DNA from: Sphaerulina vaccinii
Taxonomy: Eukaryota; Ascomycota; Dothideomycetes; Mycosphaerellales; Mycosphaerellaceae
Reading direction: 5' to 3'
Assembly: GCA_022570795.1 (NCBI GenBank)
Contig: JAKUDP010000004.1
Span: forward strand, 1,922,001-1,986,000
Length of the DNA stretch: 64,000 nucleotides
The notes beneath the pieces were generated by a model. It did no database searches and was not told where the DNA came from. It saw nothing but the letters and a program-made list of their open reading frames with translations. A program made the position numbers and the translations under genes. Of the stretch, positions 52,856-63,648 are shown piece after piece (the stretch's first letter is position 1; the number at the start of each line of letters is the position of its first letter).

Positions 52856-54603
52856 ATGTCAAGACTATCGGTGGCTGAACCAATGCCACAGGAACATCGC
52901 CGAAGCAATTCTAGAGCACTCAGTCGCATTCGCGATACACGACCGGGCAAGAGAATTGTGTTGTGCGAAGACGGTGAGTTGACATAACCAGCAGATATTG
53001 AAGAGAAAGACGCTGACAAGAAAAAGGCACCTGGCTCAACTCAAGCAGCGACAACCTTAAGAACTCTCTCGCAATTCCAAGCAACATCACTCGACTTTCT
53101 CGAGCTATCAAGCCTGTCAGTTCCGATGGTATACAACAAGTTGTCTACTATCACTGGGGCGTAGGTGCTGGTGGCGGCATCACCAACAAGCTACTTGGAA
53201 TATCTGGCGAAGGACTCGCCCAAATCGTCCGCGAAGGCTATCAATTCATCGCCAACAACTACCAACCTGGCGACGAGATCTTTGTCTTTGGCTTCAGTCG
53301 AGGTGCTTTCAGCGCACGAAGTATAGCTGGACTCATAGGAGATGTTGGTGTCCTAACCAAAGAAGGACTGCCCTACCTTGCCGAGATCTTTCGGGATACC
53401 CAACATCAGCACAACCCAGACTACAGACCTAGACATCCAGATCTCCCCTTTCCAAATAAGCCGAGTGCATCTAGTCCACACTACATCAGCGAACTAGCGC
53501 GGCGACGTCTGACCACTCCCGATGTGCCTGTCCGAGTGGTGGGAGTATGGGACACAGTGGGCAGCCTTGGGACGCCAAAGGTCGGTTGGCTTACTCGTGT
53601 TGGCCTGCAATCTGCTACAATGAAAGAATTGTCTTTCTACGATACATCTCTGGGCAACCACATTGAATATGCTTTCCAGGCCTTGGCACTGGACGAAAGA
53701 CGCTTTGCTTTCCCTCCCACTCTATGGGAGAAGTACGAAGACAACAATACCACGCTTCGGCAAGTTTGGTTCCCTGGCGCGCACTCTAACATAGGCGGCG
53801 GATACGAGGACCAACAAATTGCAACAATAAGCTTAGCGTGGATGATGGCTCAATGTCAACCATTCCTCGACTTCGACCTGGACTACGTGCACGACCTGTA
53901 TGAAGATGTCGAAGACTACTACGAGAAGACAGATCAGAAGACTAGAAGATGGGCATTCGGTAAGATCTTCTCCGGCATGGAAGGGGTCTATGCTCTTGGT
54001 GGGTCGAAGATCAGGACGCCCGGACGATATACTGCAGTCGACCCAACGAACGGCCGCCAGACCGACGACCCTCTAATCGAGACTCACGAATACATTCATC
54101 CTTCAGTACGTGCTAGGTACAAACTCCGCGGGCCCGGACTAGATGACAAAGGCGACTACGAGTGCAGAGCCATGCAGGACTGGAAGCTTGTGATTGAGGC
54201 ACCGGAAGAAGCTGGTGCCAAACGACCTAACATCTTCTGGAAGGCGCGAGATAGGCCCGAGAAAGGGTTTGTCAAAGTATTGCCGGAAGCACCACTTTGG
54301 CAGTTGGAGACTGAACTTCTGTCTTATGATCGGGAGACGGAGGAGTTTGTACTGCGCCCCAGTGCCGTGAGACAAGGCAGACGTAAGAGCGGAAGACCAA
54401 AAGGGGGCAGTCGAGCTGTCTCGCCTGGGCCTCGCAGTCCAACAAGCCCGAAGAGTCCACAGGGCAGAGTCGTATATGAGGAGCGGATTGATTCGAGGAG
54501 AGACCTTGACGAGCGCGTCCCGGTATATTCGTCAAGAGGCAGAGACGATCGGGACAGGGACGAAGTCAGTCCGCCACGGAGGAGGAGTTCGAGATATAGG
54601 TGA
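52856..54603 (+). CDS. DUF2235 alpha/beta-hydrolase-like protein
   Basis: Exons 52856-52973 and 53027-54603, joined across a 53-bp intron (GTGAGT...AAAAG), give 564 residues. It starts MSRLSVAEPMPQEH, then RIVLCEDGTWLNSSSDNL, the family opening (strand plus D-G-T). The nucleophile elbow is FGFSRGAFSARSIAGLIG (about 150), and a later catalytic region is VWFPGAHSNIGGGYEDQ (about 305). RVVGVWDTVGSLG marks another conserved strand. Families with this domain include fungal proteins of unknown substrate and bacterial type VI effectors with lipase activity. Residues after about 475 are Arg/Ser/Pro-rich (GRRKSGRPKGGSRAVSPG) and end in an RD/RE-rich tail, probably disordered. Substrate unknown. Confidence 0.85.
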
Positions 54604-54854
54604 TCGGCGACACTAAGTCCGATGGCCAAGCAGAGGACTACCATGGGGACTGCGAAAGGTTCATGCGCAGTCTCTGGCCAATGACACCTGGCCTCGTAGC
54701 TCTGGACGATTTAGGTTCGGACATGAACTAGCGTACTCATGGCTGGACAAGAAATGAGGACAAGGTCTTCACGCATGATATATTTGCTCTTTCCGCTGCA
54801 AATCTTCTTCCGTGATTTGAGATTCGTATATCACCAACTTTTGCTTGTCGCATA

Positions 54855-56150
54855 ATGCAGGAGCTAGCCAACTGGACCATGGCCGGGAGTTCGGTCAGAG
54901 GCATGGAATTGCGCAGAGTCTGCACCGCCAACGAAGCTGCCGCATGCTCGATGTACGTTGGAAGACTAGTGGCGAGAAAGATCGACGATCAAGCCACCGC
55001 ATTGCTCAGAGCTAAAGTGCGCAACCTGGACTTTGCGGCGACCACGCAGCCACAGTCGCACTCCAACTTCTTCAAACTACCCGGAGAATTGCGCAACCAG
55101 ATATACGAACTGGTGTTCTCAACCGACAAAACCCACTTGGGCGAAGAAGTCGATCTACTACGCGCTACACCGCCAAGCCAAGATTTTCTCCTAAGCTGTC
55201 AGGGAATCTACACCGAAGCCAGACACATGTACCCGGATTCTGCTCGACACTATTGGCAGACTGCGCACTTCACGCTCACCATCGACCGCGAAATCACATA
55301 CGAGAGGATGAGCTCCAGGTTGCGGCTCCCGCACATTCGAAGGCAACTCGATCTCATGACAAATCTCAAACTGATACTCTTTCAATATCGAAATGATGTT
55401 CAGATGGATTGCATCGAGTATACTCTAACAGACACTCGAGGCACATGGGCGATGAAACAACATAGGTTTCCAAAGTGTCCTGCTGGAGCAGCTCATACAT
55501 GTGGCTATGATCATTGCTGGCATGATACTAGATACGTTCGCCATGAGAGCGGCCTCAGTATGGGATGGTCGTTGATGAGCCAGGCGGACGCCCTTGCTGA
55601 GTGCGCGCAAGACGAAGATCTTCTTCCCGTCCTCCCAATCAACATGCAGGTACGCTGGTTGTTGTGGCGACTATTACAGGTCGGTCATTTTGGAGATGTC
55701 ATGACCGAAGAGGCTCGCGTTCGTTGGAAGAATCACTTTCGCGAGCAGAGAGAGCGGGAGCGCGCGCGTGCTGAGGCCAACAAGCGAGAGCGCGAGCGCA
55801 GGGCTGAAGAGTGGAGATTGATAGACGCACGCCGGACGTTCGAGGCCGAGGAGCTCAGACTGAGAGCGATTATGTTGGGCGAATGCTCGGGATGCATGCT
55901 TCACGACTACTGCCTCGAACACTCTGAGGAGGATAGACTGAGCCATGTTGAGGCTGAGGAGAGGAGATTGAGGAGGATTATGCTGGGTGATTGCTCGTCA
56001 TGCATGCTTCATGGCTACTGTCTCGAACATTCTGAGGAGGATAGACTGAGACATGCGCGGTGGACATTTGAGGCTGAGGAGACGAGATTGAGGGGGATTA
56101 TGTTGGGCGATTGTTATGTTGGGCGATATGACTACTGCCTCGGACACTGA
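54855..56150 (+). CDS. 2EXR/F-box-like protein with C-terminal Cys/His repeats
   Basis: Single exon, 431 residues. FFKLPGELRNQIYELVFSTD (about 75) is the standard opening of fungal 2EXR/F-box-like proteins, followed by LLSCQGIYTEARHMYPD, the next conserved piece. Residues 290-330 form a charged helix (REQRERERARAEANKRERE). The C-terminus holds three tandem copies of about 39 residues (about 333-431): EAEExRLRxIMLGxCSxCMLHxYCLEHSEEDRL, the last one degenerate (CYVGRYDYCLGH). Each full copy has Cys-x2-Cys and His-x3-Cys-x2-His, suggesting metal binding. Copies are nearly identical in DNA, pointing to recent duplication. Role unknown; F-box-like proteins usually select targets for ubiquitin ligases. 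Confidence 0.68.
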   Translation: MQELANWTMAGSSVRGMELRRVCTANEAAACSMYVGRLVARKIDDQATALLRAKVRNLDFAATTQPQSHSNFFKLPGELRNQIYELVFSTDKTHLGEEVDLLRATPPSQDFLLSCQGIYTEARHMYPDSARHYWQTAHFTLTIDREITYERMSSRLRLPHIRRQLDLMTNLKLILFQYRNDVQMDCIEYTLTDTRGTWAMKQHRFPKCPAGAAHTCGYDHCWHDTRYVRHESGLSMGWSLMSQADALAECAQDEDLLPVLPINMQVRWLLWRLLQVGHFGDVMTEEARVRWKNHFREQRERERARAEANKRERERRAEEWRLIDARRTFEAEELRLRAIMLGECSGCMLHDYCLEHSEEDRLSHVEAEERRLRRIMLGDCSSCMLHGYCLEHSEEDRLRHARWTFEAEETRLRGIMLGDCYVGRYDYCLGH

Positions 56151-56450
56151 GTGAGTGCCTCGGAGTTATACTTTCTTGTCTCGATAGTCGACTGTGCATA
56201 CTGTTGCAGACTTGTAGAATGATATATTAGATAGTTATGAAGGCTCATTGCTTCTCAGTCTCAATGTTGTGCGTCTATTACTGTGCTGTCTTCATCCTCA
56301 GAGCGCGGTCGTCGCCTCCTGCTGCGGAGAGGCTGCTGCTTCCTGTGCTGCTCTCTGATCAAAGCCATTGTCCTGGCGCCATACTGTCTCCAACCCCAGT
56401 GGCGTGGCCTGAGCAAAAAGTCGGAGAATCTTGCTTCTAATTTCAATATC

Positions 56451-57467
56451 TCAATCATCCTTCTCTGGCACCGCCATATCACACAACGTAATCTCAAGAC
56501 CCTTTCTCGACTCGATCTCCGTACATCCCTCCTTCTGTAATCTCACAAGCAGTGCCCCAAATCCTTCACTGTACAAGTGCTTTTCGGAGTAGGAAGCGTA
56601 TCTGCCAGAGAGATTAGTCTCGGTGTAGGTTTGTTCAGCCCGATCGAAGACCGCTATAAGGACATCTGAGATTGTAATTGCTGTGAAGAAGAAGTTAGCT
56701 ATGTTACATGTGTAAAATACATCTTATAGTAAAGGCTTACGTTCTTCTTGTTGGACTACATCGTCGATCTTTCCATGAATTAAACTGCCATGTTTCGTTT
56801 TCGCGCTCCACTCCATTTCAATGTTCACATCGTGGCATGGTGGATCTGTCAGGCTGCTAGAAAACGGAAGACCGCCGGCCTGGAAGCTCTTGTAGAGGGG
56901 TAGGATATCGTTACTGCGCAGTGTGGCCTGATCCTGCAGAATCGCACCTAAGTGGCTCGTGTCGCTCTGATCGATGTCGTAGTATAGGCGAAGTAGTGGG
57001 TTCAGTCGAGCTGAGGTGCGAGGCACGGGGCTCATACGCTGCAAATGCAGTCTGTGGAAGAACGGAAAGTTGAACTTCTTCGTGGCTGTAGCTGTTTGAC
57101 GGCAGAGGTAGTAGTCGCGGTTCTGACCAAGGGCTTTGAAGTGGGCGTGGACTTCCGGCAATCCTCGAGTTACTTTCTCAGTCTTGTCGAGAGGTGCAGT
57201 AAGTTTGAGGAACAGCTTTTCTTTGATAGTGGTGGAAGTCTTGACGATGGTGTCCCATTCCTTGCATACGCGACGCGCATTGTAGACGTCGACTGCGGGA
57301 AGGTGGATGAGGATGTTTTCCATAAGCTCGACGACGTTGATGACGGAGGCGCGCTTAGTGTTCGTGATCTCCAGTTTCAGTTTTCGAGTAACACGGCGTC
57401 CTTCGAGTGGCGTAGAAGTATGCTCGTCTTCGGCATTGCTGCTACTGTGTTTACGCTTGGGAGGCAT
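56451..57467 (-). CDS. F-box domain protein
   Basis: Minus-strand exons 57467-56741 and 56680-56451, with a 60-bp intron (GTAAGC...CACAG), give 318 residues. After a basic start (MPPKRKHSSSNAEDEH) the F-box is VVELMENILIHLPAVDVYNARRVC then KEWDTIV (about 45-80), as in fungal F-box proteins that join SCF ubiquitin ligases. The rest is a mixed alpha/beta domain (FFHRLHLQRMSPVPR, LLRLYYDID, LPLYKSFQAGG). Exon 2 continues ITISDVLIAVFDRAEQTYTE and ends EKDD. No leucine-rich or WD repeats are visible. An upstream in-frame extension to 57647 exists, but the MPPKRK start looks better. Confidence 0.7.
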
Positions 57468-58459
57468 AGCGCTGAAATGTTCGAGTGGAGAGCAGAGGCT
57501 GTCTTCGGGGACAGAGGAGGAGTCGAAGTTGTTGTTTGTCAGTCGAGGAAAGAAAGTTCGAGGTCGGAGAAATACAGCAGTGCGTAGGCCCTGCATGCGC
57601 CGTTCAATCAGATGATCTTGCAAGTGAAGTCGACTGCGAGCGTTCACCAGCTCACTGCCAACCGAGATGAAATCGATGCCACTATTGAACAGTCACGACT
57701 CACCGCAGGAGAGGAGCTGAGCAGCAAAGTCATTGCCTCCATTGCTCAATCGCGCGAGTGGACTCCCCCTTTTCTTGGTCACGGCAATGATTTTGGGGCC
57801 CACCCGGGCTTTCGTGCCTTGTGCCCAACATGGCGATAGAGGCGGAGCGGCAAAGAAAGTGGCCAGTGGCAACAGTGATTCAAGCGTCGGACCTGCTGCC
57901 ATTGAGTGAGACCACAGGACGTTCAATGCATCCTGAATCTCAGCATGTACCATCATGCCACAGTCATCATCTCTGCCTGCTCAAGGTTATTGGTCGAGAA
58001 TGATTTTGTTCTGATTGCGAGATCGTCGTGGAAGTATGAGAGCCATGTGGTCGGAGTATATGTATGTGTCGTTCGTCGGCTGTGATTCTTGCGCAAGGAG
58101 TATAGACTGAGCATTGTAGGTATACGTTTGGCTATGGTCAACTTCGCGAAGGACGAGATCTATGAAGGTCTGAGATGTTTGCCGTATCCTTCGAGAGCAG
58201 TTTGCTGTTGCTTCGTGAACGGGAGGGGCACCTATGAAAATTAGTAGCAATGCGAGACAGACCGAGGAGCATAGTGCATCATTCTGTAAGTGTTCTCGCT
58301 CTATGCGAGCTCATGATCTACTTGCTCTAGTTTTTGATTGCCGGGATATCATCAGCTGTATTGTACTCCTTTTCACATGACTGCTCTTCCAGTGCCTTGC
58401 GTTTCGCCTGGTTCCGAGCTTGCAGTCCATGGTTTTATGAGTATGGCTTCTCGTCCAGC
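57468..58459. other. intergenic spacer
   Basis: 992 bp between the F-box gene start and the end of the Arp2/3 subunit gene, both on the minus strand. Only short frames without domains are seen. Confidence 0.4.
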
Positions 58460-59195
58460 CTAGACCGTTCTGCGATCCGACATGACTCTCACAATACTTC
58501 CAGGTCCCACAAGTTCAATGAGCTATAACACAGATATGTCAGCACTTCCGTCTTCTCATCGCACCTCCTTCCATCTGGCAGAATATAACTCACCTTCTCA
58601 TGCCAACTAAGCAAAACACTCATAGCCTGTGCTCCTCCCTCCTGTGCCTGGCCAAAACTTCTCCCACCCACCTGAGAGAAACCCGTAGCCTGCGGTGTGA
58701 CATTTTGTGGTGTCCCTCTCCCTCCACTGGCGGGAGCGTCCTTCGCCATACCCTTGTATAGGTACTTCATCAGCGTATCCAGCACTTCCGAACCTCCTTC
58801 CGATTGTGAGATCCTCTGGCAAATAGGTGTGATTTCAGCTTGTCGAATCGATTGTAGAATCTCTGTCACTGTAGCCAGGTGGATCGCCTGTTTCAGAATC
58901 AGCATACCGCACCTCATGACTGTTGCCTGACGGATATGTTTCTTACCTTCCCGCCCTCATCTGCTCCATAGGGTACATTCTCTAGTGCTCCCCTCAGTGC
59001 ACCTTCTGAGTCTCCGCCTCTTAATAGTTGCCTTATCTGTCCTGCAAGAGTTTGAACTTCTGCTGAGCTGATGGGTGTGATGGCAGGTGTGAGAGTTGTG
59101 AGATCGAAGTTGGAGGAGGATTCGGGATCGAGGGCGTCGATGTCGATTGTTCGCCAGTTGATATCGATCGTGTTGCGGGGGCCGGCGATGGACAT
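58460..59195 (-). CDS. ARC15: Arp2/3 complex subunit 5 (ARPC5, p16)
   Basis: Minus-strand exons 59195-58947, 58887-58594 and 58522-58460 give 201 residues. Introns are 59 bp (GTAAGA...ACAG) and 71 bp (GTGAGT...TATAG). Start MSIAGPRNTIDINWRTIDID, then ALENVPYGADEGGK joined to AIHLATVTEILQSIRQAEIT, the conserved core of the family. VLDTLMKYLYKGMA and AMSVLLSWHEK follow. The last exon gives LIELVGPGSIVRVMSDRRTV, the diagnostic C-terminus. ARPC5 is the smallest subunit of the actin-nucleating Arp2/3 complex. A Gly/Gln-rich insert (ASGGRGTPQNVTPQATG) is longer than in animals but common in fungi. Exon 2 sequence upstream of GCGATC is intronic, although it stays open. Confidence 0.92.
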
Positions 59196-59438
59196 GGTGA
59201 ATGTGTTGTTGTTGTGTTGTTTCAATGCATGGAAATGGAAGTGATCGTGTACCTGCCTGACGTTGCACAAGAGTGGGGCTTCTTGGCTCCTTGGCTGTAC
59301 AGTAGGGCTGAGATGGACAGGGATGTTTGGAAGCCGACGCGGGTCAGATCGCGAAGTGAAGTGTGAAGCGACTTTCCTTCTCTTCCTTACTTTTTGCTAG
59401 CATTGGTCTTGGAGTATGGCGCATGCAGCATCAACAAC

Positions 59439-61784
59439 ATGAGTTACACGGCAGTCACATCTACCAGGCAGCGATATACGACAACATCAACAACGACGCG
59501 ACAACGTCTCGATTTGATCGACGCGATGGATAAAGTGGATGATGGGACAACAGACGATATCGACTTGAGCGCATTGAACGAGAACGAGACCGACGACTTT
59601 GGGAGGAAGATCTTGGCTGCCCAGAAGCAGAAGCGCGAGATACAGAGTGGAGGAGTCAGTCGAGGATTGTTCCCGAGAGCACGACCGCGACCTGTACGAC
59701 CGAAGACAACTGATCTGGTAACGACACTAGAAGGAGAGACGCGTTTTGGACATCAAAGAACCACGAGTGAAGGCGACAGCAGACTCACTCCTGCGCTTAA
59801 TGTGCCGCAGGAATGGGGTCGAAGGGCGAAGAAGAGGGAATGGCAGAGGAGATCGGTGTCGGATGAGTACAGGCATGTCAGACAGGACAAGGACTCGATC
59901 TTCCCACATCAGACATTGTATACTGGAGATGAGCACCCAATGCTGAGTCCTGAAGGAGGTGGCGTGTTGCCGAGTGTGGAAGACACACCTCCGTCAATGA
60001 CTAGGAAGAGGATAATGTCTAGTCCGAACTCGATGCGGCATATGAATACCACGATACAAGCGACTCAAAGTGATGGCGAAGATCTGGAGTTCAATGATGC
60101 GAGTATGCTGGTCTCTACCCCTGCTGCGGTCAATCGAAGAGACAGGAAGATTGACGAGCTGATGAAGGGAGAAGGCGAGACAGGTGAACAAAGGAGGACC
60201 GAGAGGAGGAGCATGACAGAGATCTTAAAACGACCAGGAAGCGCGCCGGGGTCCGATCTTGCTAGTAGGGTGGCAAGACGGAGAGAACGGCGGCTTAGCG
60301 ACAAGGAGAACGTGCCCGAAGCACCCAGTGGAGGCGTAATTGCTACAGACGATGAAGCGGCGTCTCAAAGAGTACAAAAGCAGTCGCATTCACGGAACGA
60401 CTCCATTGCGCTGCTGAGGAAACTGTCGCGATCTTTAAGCATGTCCCCAAGTCCTGTCCAAAAGAAGGAAGAGGCAAATGAAGTGGTTAAGATCACGGCG
60501 GCTCCTATAAGTAACGTTGCAGAGGCACTTCGGAAATCGAACTCTACCAACACGAGGATCGGCACTTCGCGGACAGAAGCACGGCGAGTGCGCATACACG
60601 ATGAGAAGGCTAGAAGGAAAGAGGCTGCAGAGATGGATGGAGTACAACCGCATAAGACTCCAGTCGTGACAGGAGCGTGGGTTGACACACCCGGAAAGCC
60701 TCAACAAGCAATAGAAGAAAGCGCTCAACCTGCAAGAGTATCAGCACTGCGAGCATCATCTGCACCCTCCCGCGACCCCAGGAGAGTTCTATCCGAACCA
60801 ACCCATCCAAAATCCGCATTAGAAGCCATCGTCTCAGAGGCAAGAACAGACCGAGATCCACAACTCGGCGAAAGCACTATCGCATCTCTCGAGAACATCG
60901 TCAACCCCGACCTAGAAAGGACGAACTCTAACACGGAAGACCTTGCTAGAGGAGAAATACCTACAGATGCTGAATCCCTGAAACATCTAACACAATCCGA
61001 GAAAGATCGCAGACAAGAAGATCTCGCCCTCGAAGCGCTTAACAAACGTCTTCGCAGCACGCGTGCAACTGTCAAAGATGCTCGTCGAGGCATAACACGC
61101 ATCGGGAATCAAATCGAACATCTGCCAGATCAACATCCAGAATCTAAACCTGAAGAAGACGACGAGACTCGCGATATCAACGAACACGAAGTACAGCCCT
61201 GGCCTGCCCACCTACGTCCCTACACCCAACCCCACGACTCCCGAACCATCTGCCAACATTGCGGTGGTGGCTATACATCAGTCTACTCAGCCCTATGGAA
61301 CGAAACGGTCGAATTCTTCTTCACCCGAAATGGTCCCGGACACAACAAACTCCGCCCAACACCTGTCACCTGGGCTGTAATAGCTTTCATCCTCTGGTAC
61401 TGGATCGAATCCTCCCTTTCAGACCCCTGGGGCTATAGTCGCATCGCAGAAGCCTACTTCCCTTTCGCACTACCCGCCCTACTCTTGAAGCCCTTCAGAT
61501 GGCTCGGATGGATGGAATATCCTGTTGGGAGAGCCGTAGGCGAATTTCTAGAACCCGCGATCACGTTGATCTTCGGGAACGTGAAACCACTTCCTATGAA
61601 CCTGGCCGAAGGAGTGGATCCCGGTGCTCTCGCAGGTTCGGGAGGGAGGAGGGTTGTGGAGAGTTTGGTAGCGAAGGGTACGCCGTATAGTGAGTGGATT
61701 AAAGCTACTACTACTGCTGTTGCGAGTGCTACGGCGAAGGTTGTTAATGGAAGATGGAGGGAGGATGAGTTTTTGGATCTTTGA
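59439..61784 (+). CDS. long disordered protein with C-terminal membrane segments
   Basis: Single exon, 781 residues from ATG 59439; the 15-codon extension upstream has no ATG. About 560 residues are polar and disordered, with Arg/Ser-rich segments (GVSRGLFPRARPRPVRPKTT, EWGRRAKKREWQRRSVSDEY) and HKTPVVTGAWVDTPGK at about 410. Predicted coiled coil is at about 520-560 (EDLALEALNKRLRSTRATV). A Cys pair (ICQHCGGGYTSVYSALWNE, about 610) leads into hydrophobic stretches VTWAVIAFILWYWIESSL (about 650) and YFPFALPALLLKPFRWLG (about 685). The arrangement suits a nuclear-envelope, ER or spindle-pole-body anchor; some fungal spindle-pole proteins have a similar look. This is inference. No named family recognised. 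Confidence 0.75.
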   Translation: MSYTAVTSTRQRYTTTSTTTRQRLDLIDAMDKVDDGTTDDIDLSALNENETDDFGRKILAAQKQKREIQSGGVSRGLFPRARPRPVRPKTTDLVTTLEGETRFGHQRTTSEGDSRLTPALNVPQEWGRRAKKREWQRRSVSDEYRHVRQDKDSIFPHQTLYTGDEHPMLSPEGGGVLPSVEDTPPSMTRKRIMSSPNSMRHMNTTIQATQSDGEDLEFNDASMLVSTPAAVNRRDRKIDELMKGEGETGEQRRTERRSMTEILKRPGSAPGSDLASRVARRRERRLSDKENVPEAPSGGVIATDDEAASQRVQKQSHSRNDSIALLRKLSRSLSMSPSPVQKKEEANEVVKITAAPISNVAEALRKSNSTNTRIGTSRTEARRVRIHDEKARRKEAAEMDGVQPHKTPVVTGAWVDTPGKPQQAIEESAQPARVSALRASSAPSRDPRRVLSEPTHPKSALEAIVSEARTDRDPQLGESTIASLENIVNPDLERTNSNTEDLARGEIPTDAESLKHLTQSEKDRRQEDLALEALNKRLRSTRATVKDARRGITRIGNQIEHLPDQHPESKPEEDDETRDINEHEVQPWPAHLRPYTQPHDSRTICQHCGGGYTSVYSALWNETVEFFFTRNGPGHNKLRPTPVTWAVIAFILWYWIESSLSDPWGYSRIAEAYFPFALPALLLKPFRWLGWMEYPVGRAVGEFLEPAITLIFGNVKPLPMNLAEGVDPGALAGSGGRRVVESLVAKGTPYSEWIKATTTAVASATAKVVNGRWREDEFLDL

Positions 61785-62453
61785 TGAGCCAGGGACAAAA
61801 GCTTGGGAGGTCTTGTCATTTGCTTGTTGTTGGCTTTTCTGCGGATGATACCCTGCACCTTTTGCATTGTGAACCGAGAACGAGAGTAGTTGCATCAACC
61901 CATATCTTGTTTGTCTCTTCAGCCCTCTTCCTAGAGAGAGTGCAACGTCTTCATTGGCACCCAGCTGACCGACATAAACTTAGAGGATCTACATGTGGGC
62001 GTGGTTCTTCTGACTACGCGGAGAACGCTCATGTTTTGAAGATAGAAAGAAGAGAGCGAGCGGGCTCTACATCCATCATTGAGATCCTACAGCCTCGCCG
62101 TATGCATTTACAAACTCAAAATAGCTGCAACTAGCACAGCCTGATTGTAATTGGCAAATGACAAGACTATCGCAAGGCTGAGACTTCGCGCACGGGATCC
62201 TTTCATGCACTCTCTGCCAATACGTGTCGCGGAAAAGGTCATGATCTACAACTGCTGCAGCCATAGTGGCACGCTACACAAAATCGAGCATGTTGTGCCA
62301 TATCCAACAATAAATATGCTTCTAGCTTCCGCAAGGACTCAGATGCATTGCTCCTGCCTGTTTCAGGCTGCACTAGTGCGTGGACTACTAGGTACACAGG
62401 TCCGCCACCTTCCCGCCGAATCTCACCTTTCCTCTACACATCTACTTACCACG
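61785..62453. other. intergenic spacer
   Basis: 669 bp with no supported gene. The + frame of the next gene is open from 62151, but the signal peptide begins at ATG 62454. Confidence 0.4.
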
Positions 62454-63281
62454 ATGCATGGTACCCATCTGTCATCATGGCTACCTCTGTGGTTAGGCCT
62501 TCTGACAGTCTGCCATGCCTACGATGAACACTTCATTTCACCACCTCGATACCTCGCCACGCAATTCGGCAACTACTCAACTCAACAGCTCAACCCGAGG
62601 AATCTAGTCTGGCGAATCGGCGACGTGCACACAATCGAATGGACCACGACAAGATCAAACTATACGATAGATCTCTACCAGGAGAACAACCCTCCGACAT
62701 CAGGATCTGTTCCTAGAGCTACAATCTGGAGTAAGCAAACACATGTTCCCCGCTGAAGATGTACTGACGTGTCTTTCAAAGGCAAAACCTCAGGACAAGA
62801 TGCAATCTCAAGCTTTGCATGGGTCGTACAGACTTACGGATCCAACCTGAACGACTCACCTATCTACTACTTCTGCCTCGGCAACTGCAGTGACTATAGT
62901 GATTGGACGTCGACGCAGTACATGAACATTACCGATGCCGCCACAAACAGCACCCAGAACTCGACGAAAGCTCCTCCAGCATTGAACGCTACTAGGCTTG
63001 GATTAGGATTAGGCTTGGGTCTGGGTCTTGGACTTACTTCGATCATCGCTGCTGCTGTAACTCTGTTCTTGATTCGAAGAAGAAGAAAGACACGGAGATC
63101 GAAGGTGGAACCGGCTTCGAGTGTCCTATCGCCGGCTATATCGCCTTTCACACACGATCCTGAAGCCAAGCTATTGACTAAAGAGCCTGATGTCCACGCG
63201 TTATATCATGATCGCAAGGCTGCGGAAGTCGAAGGAGCGCGTTTGCCGCTTGTAGAGTTGGGAACTGGGCGACAAGCTTGA
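62454..63281 (+). CDS. secreted-type single-pass membrane glycoprotein
   Basis: Exons 62454-62730 and 62782-63281, with a 51-bp intron (GTAAGC...CAAAG), give 258 residues. Signal peptide is MHGTHLSSWLPLWLGLLTVCHA. The lumenal part (about 23-180) has several N-x-S/T sites (FGNYSTQQ, RSNYTIDLY, NITDAATNSTQNSTKAPP) and a Cys pair (FCLGNCSDYS). One membrane helix follows: a Gly-Leu repeat (LGLGLGLGLGL) running into TSIIAAAVTLFLI, then a basic stop-transfer (RRRRKTRRSK) and a short cytosolic tail. This layout is common among fungal cell-wall or plasma-membrane sensors of unknown ligand. The Gly-Leu repeat is coded by a short imperfect microsatellite at 62998-63033. Confidence 0.78.
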
Positions 63282-63648
63282 TGGCTGTTTTGCGATGATT
63301 ATACAAAGCGCAGTGAGTGGAGGTTACAGGTCTTGTGTAGATGAACATCTTGCTGTCTTTTTGCGCACGATGCCACCTTTCTACGAGATGAGACAAGAGT
63401 AGTTGCATGAATTCATATCTCGTCGCTTATTCAGCCTCGGGCTCAAAGTCAGTATTTGTCACAAGTGTGAGGTGAAGTTTGGTTGCATTTGCAGTCTATA
63501 GACTTCTTCTCTGCCCTCCTGCTTCGAAATTGAATCTCTACAGCAGGTAAGTGCGGTGCCCTGGTGTTTTCCTCTGCTCAGAGAGCGGCCGGTATACACG
63601 GTGGTCTTTATTGGTCGTAGAGTAGTGTGTCAGACCCCCAACGCATAT
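63282..63648. other. convergent intergenic spacer
   Basis: 367 bp between two convergent gene ends. Nothing else seen. Confidence 0.4.

Noticed and set aside
52295..52889. Several 100-150-codon frames on both strands between Arp9 and the DUF2235 gene
   Set aside because: They overlap one another and the divergent promoter region, with no domains.
58927..58946. A 20-nt intron in the Arp2/3 subunit 5 gene
   Set aside because: Too short to splice; the 59-bp intron ending at 58888 gives the conserved family sequence.
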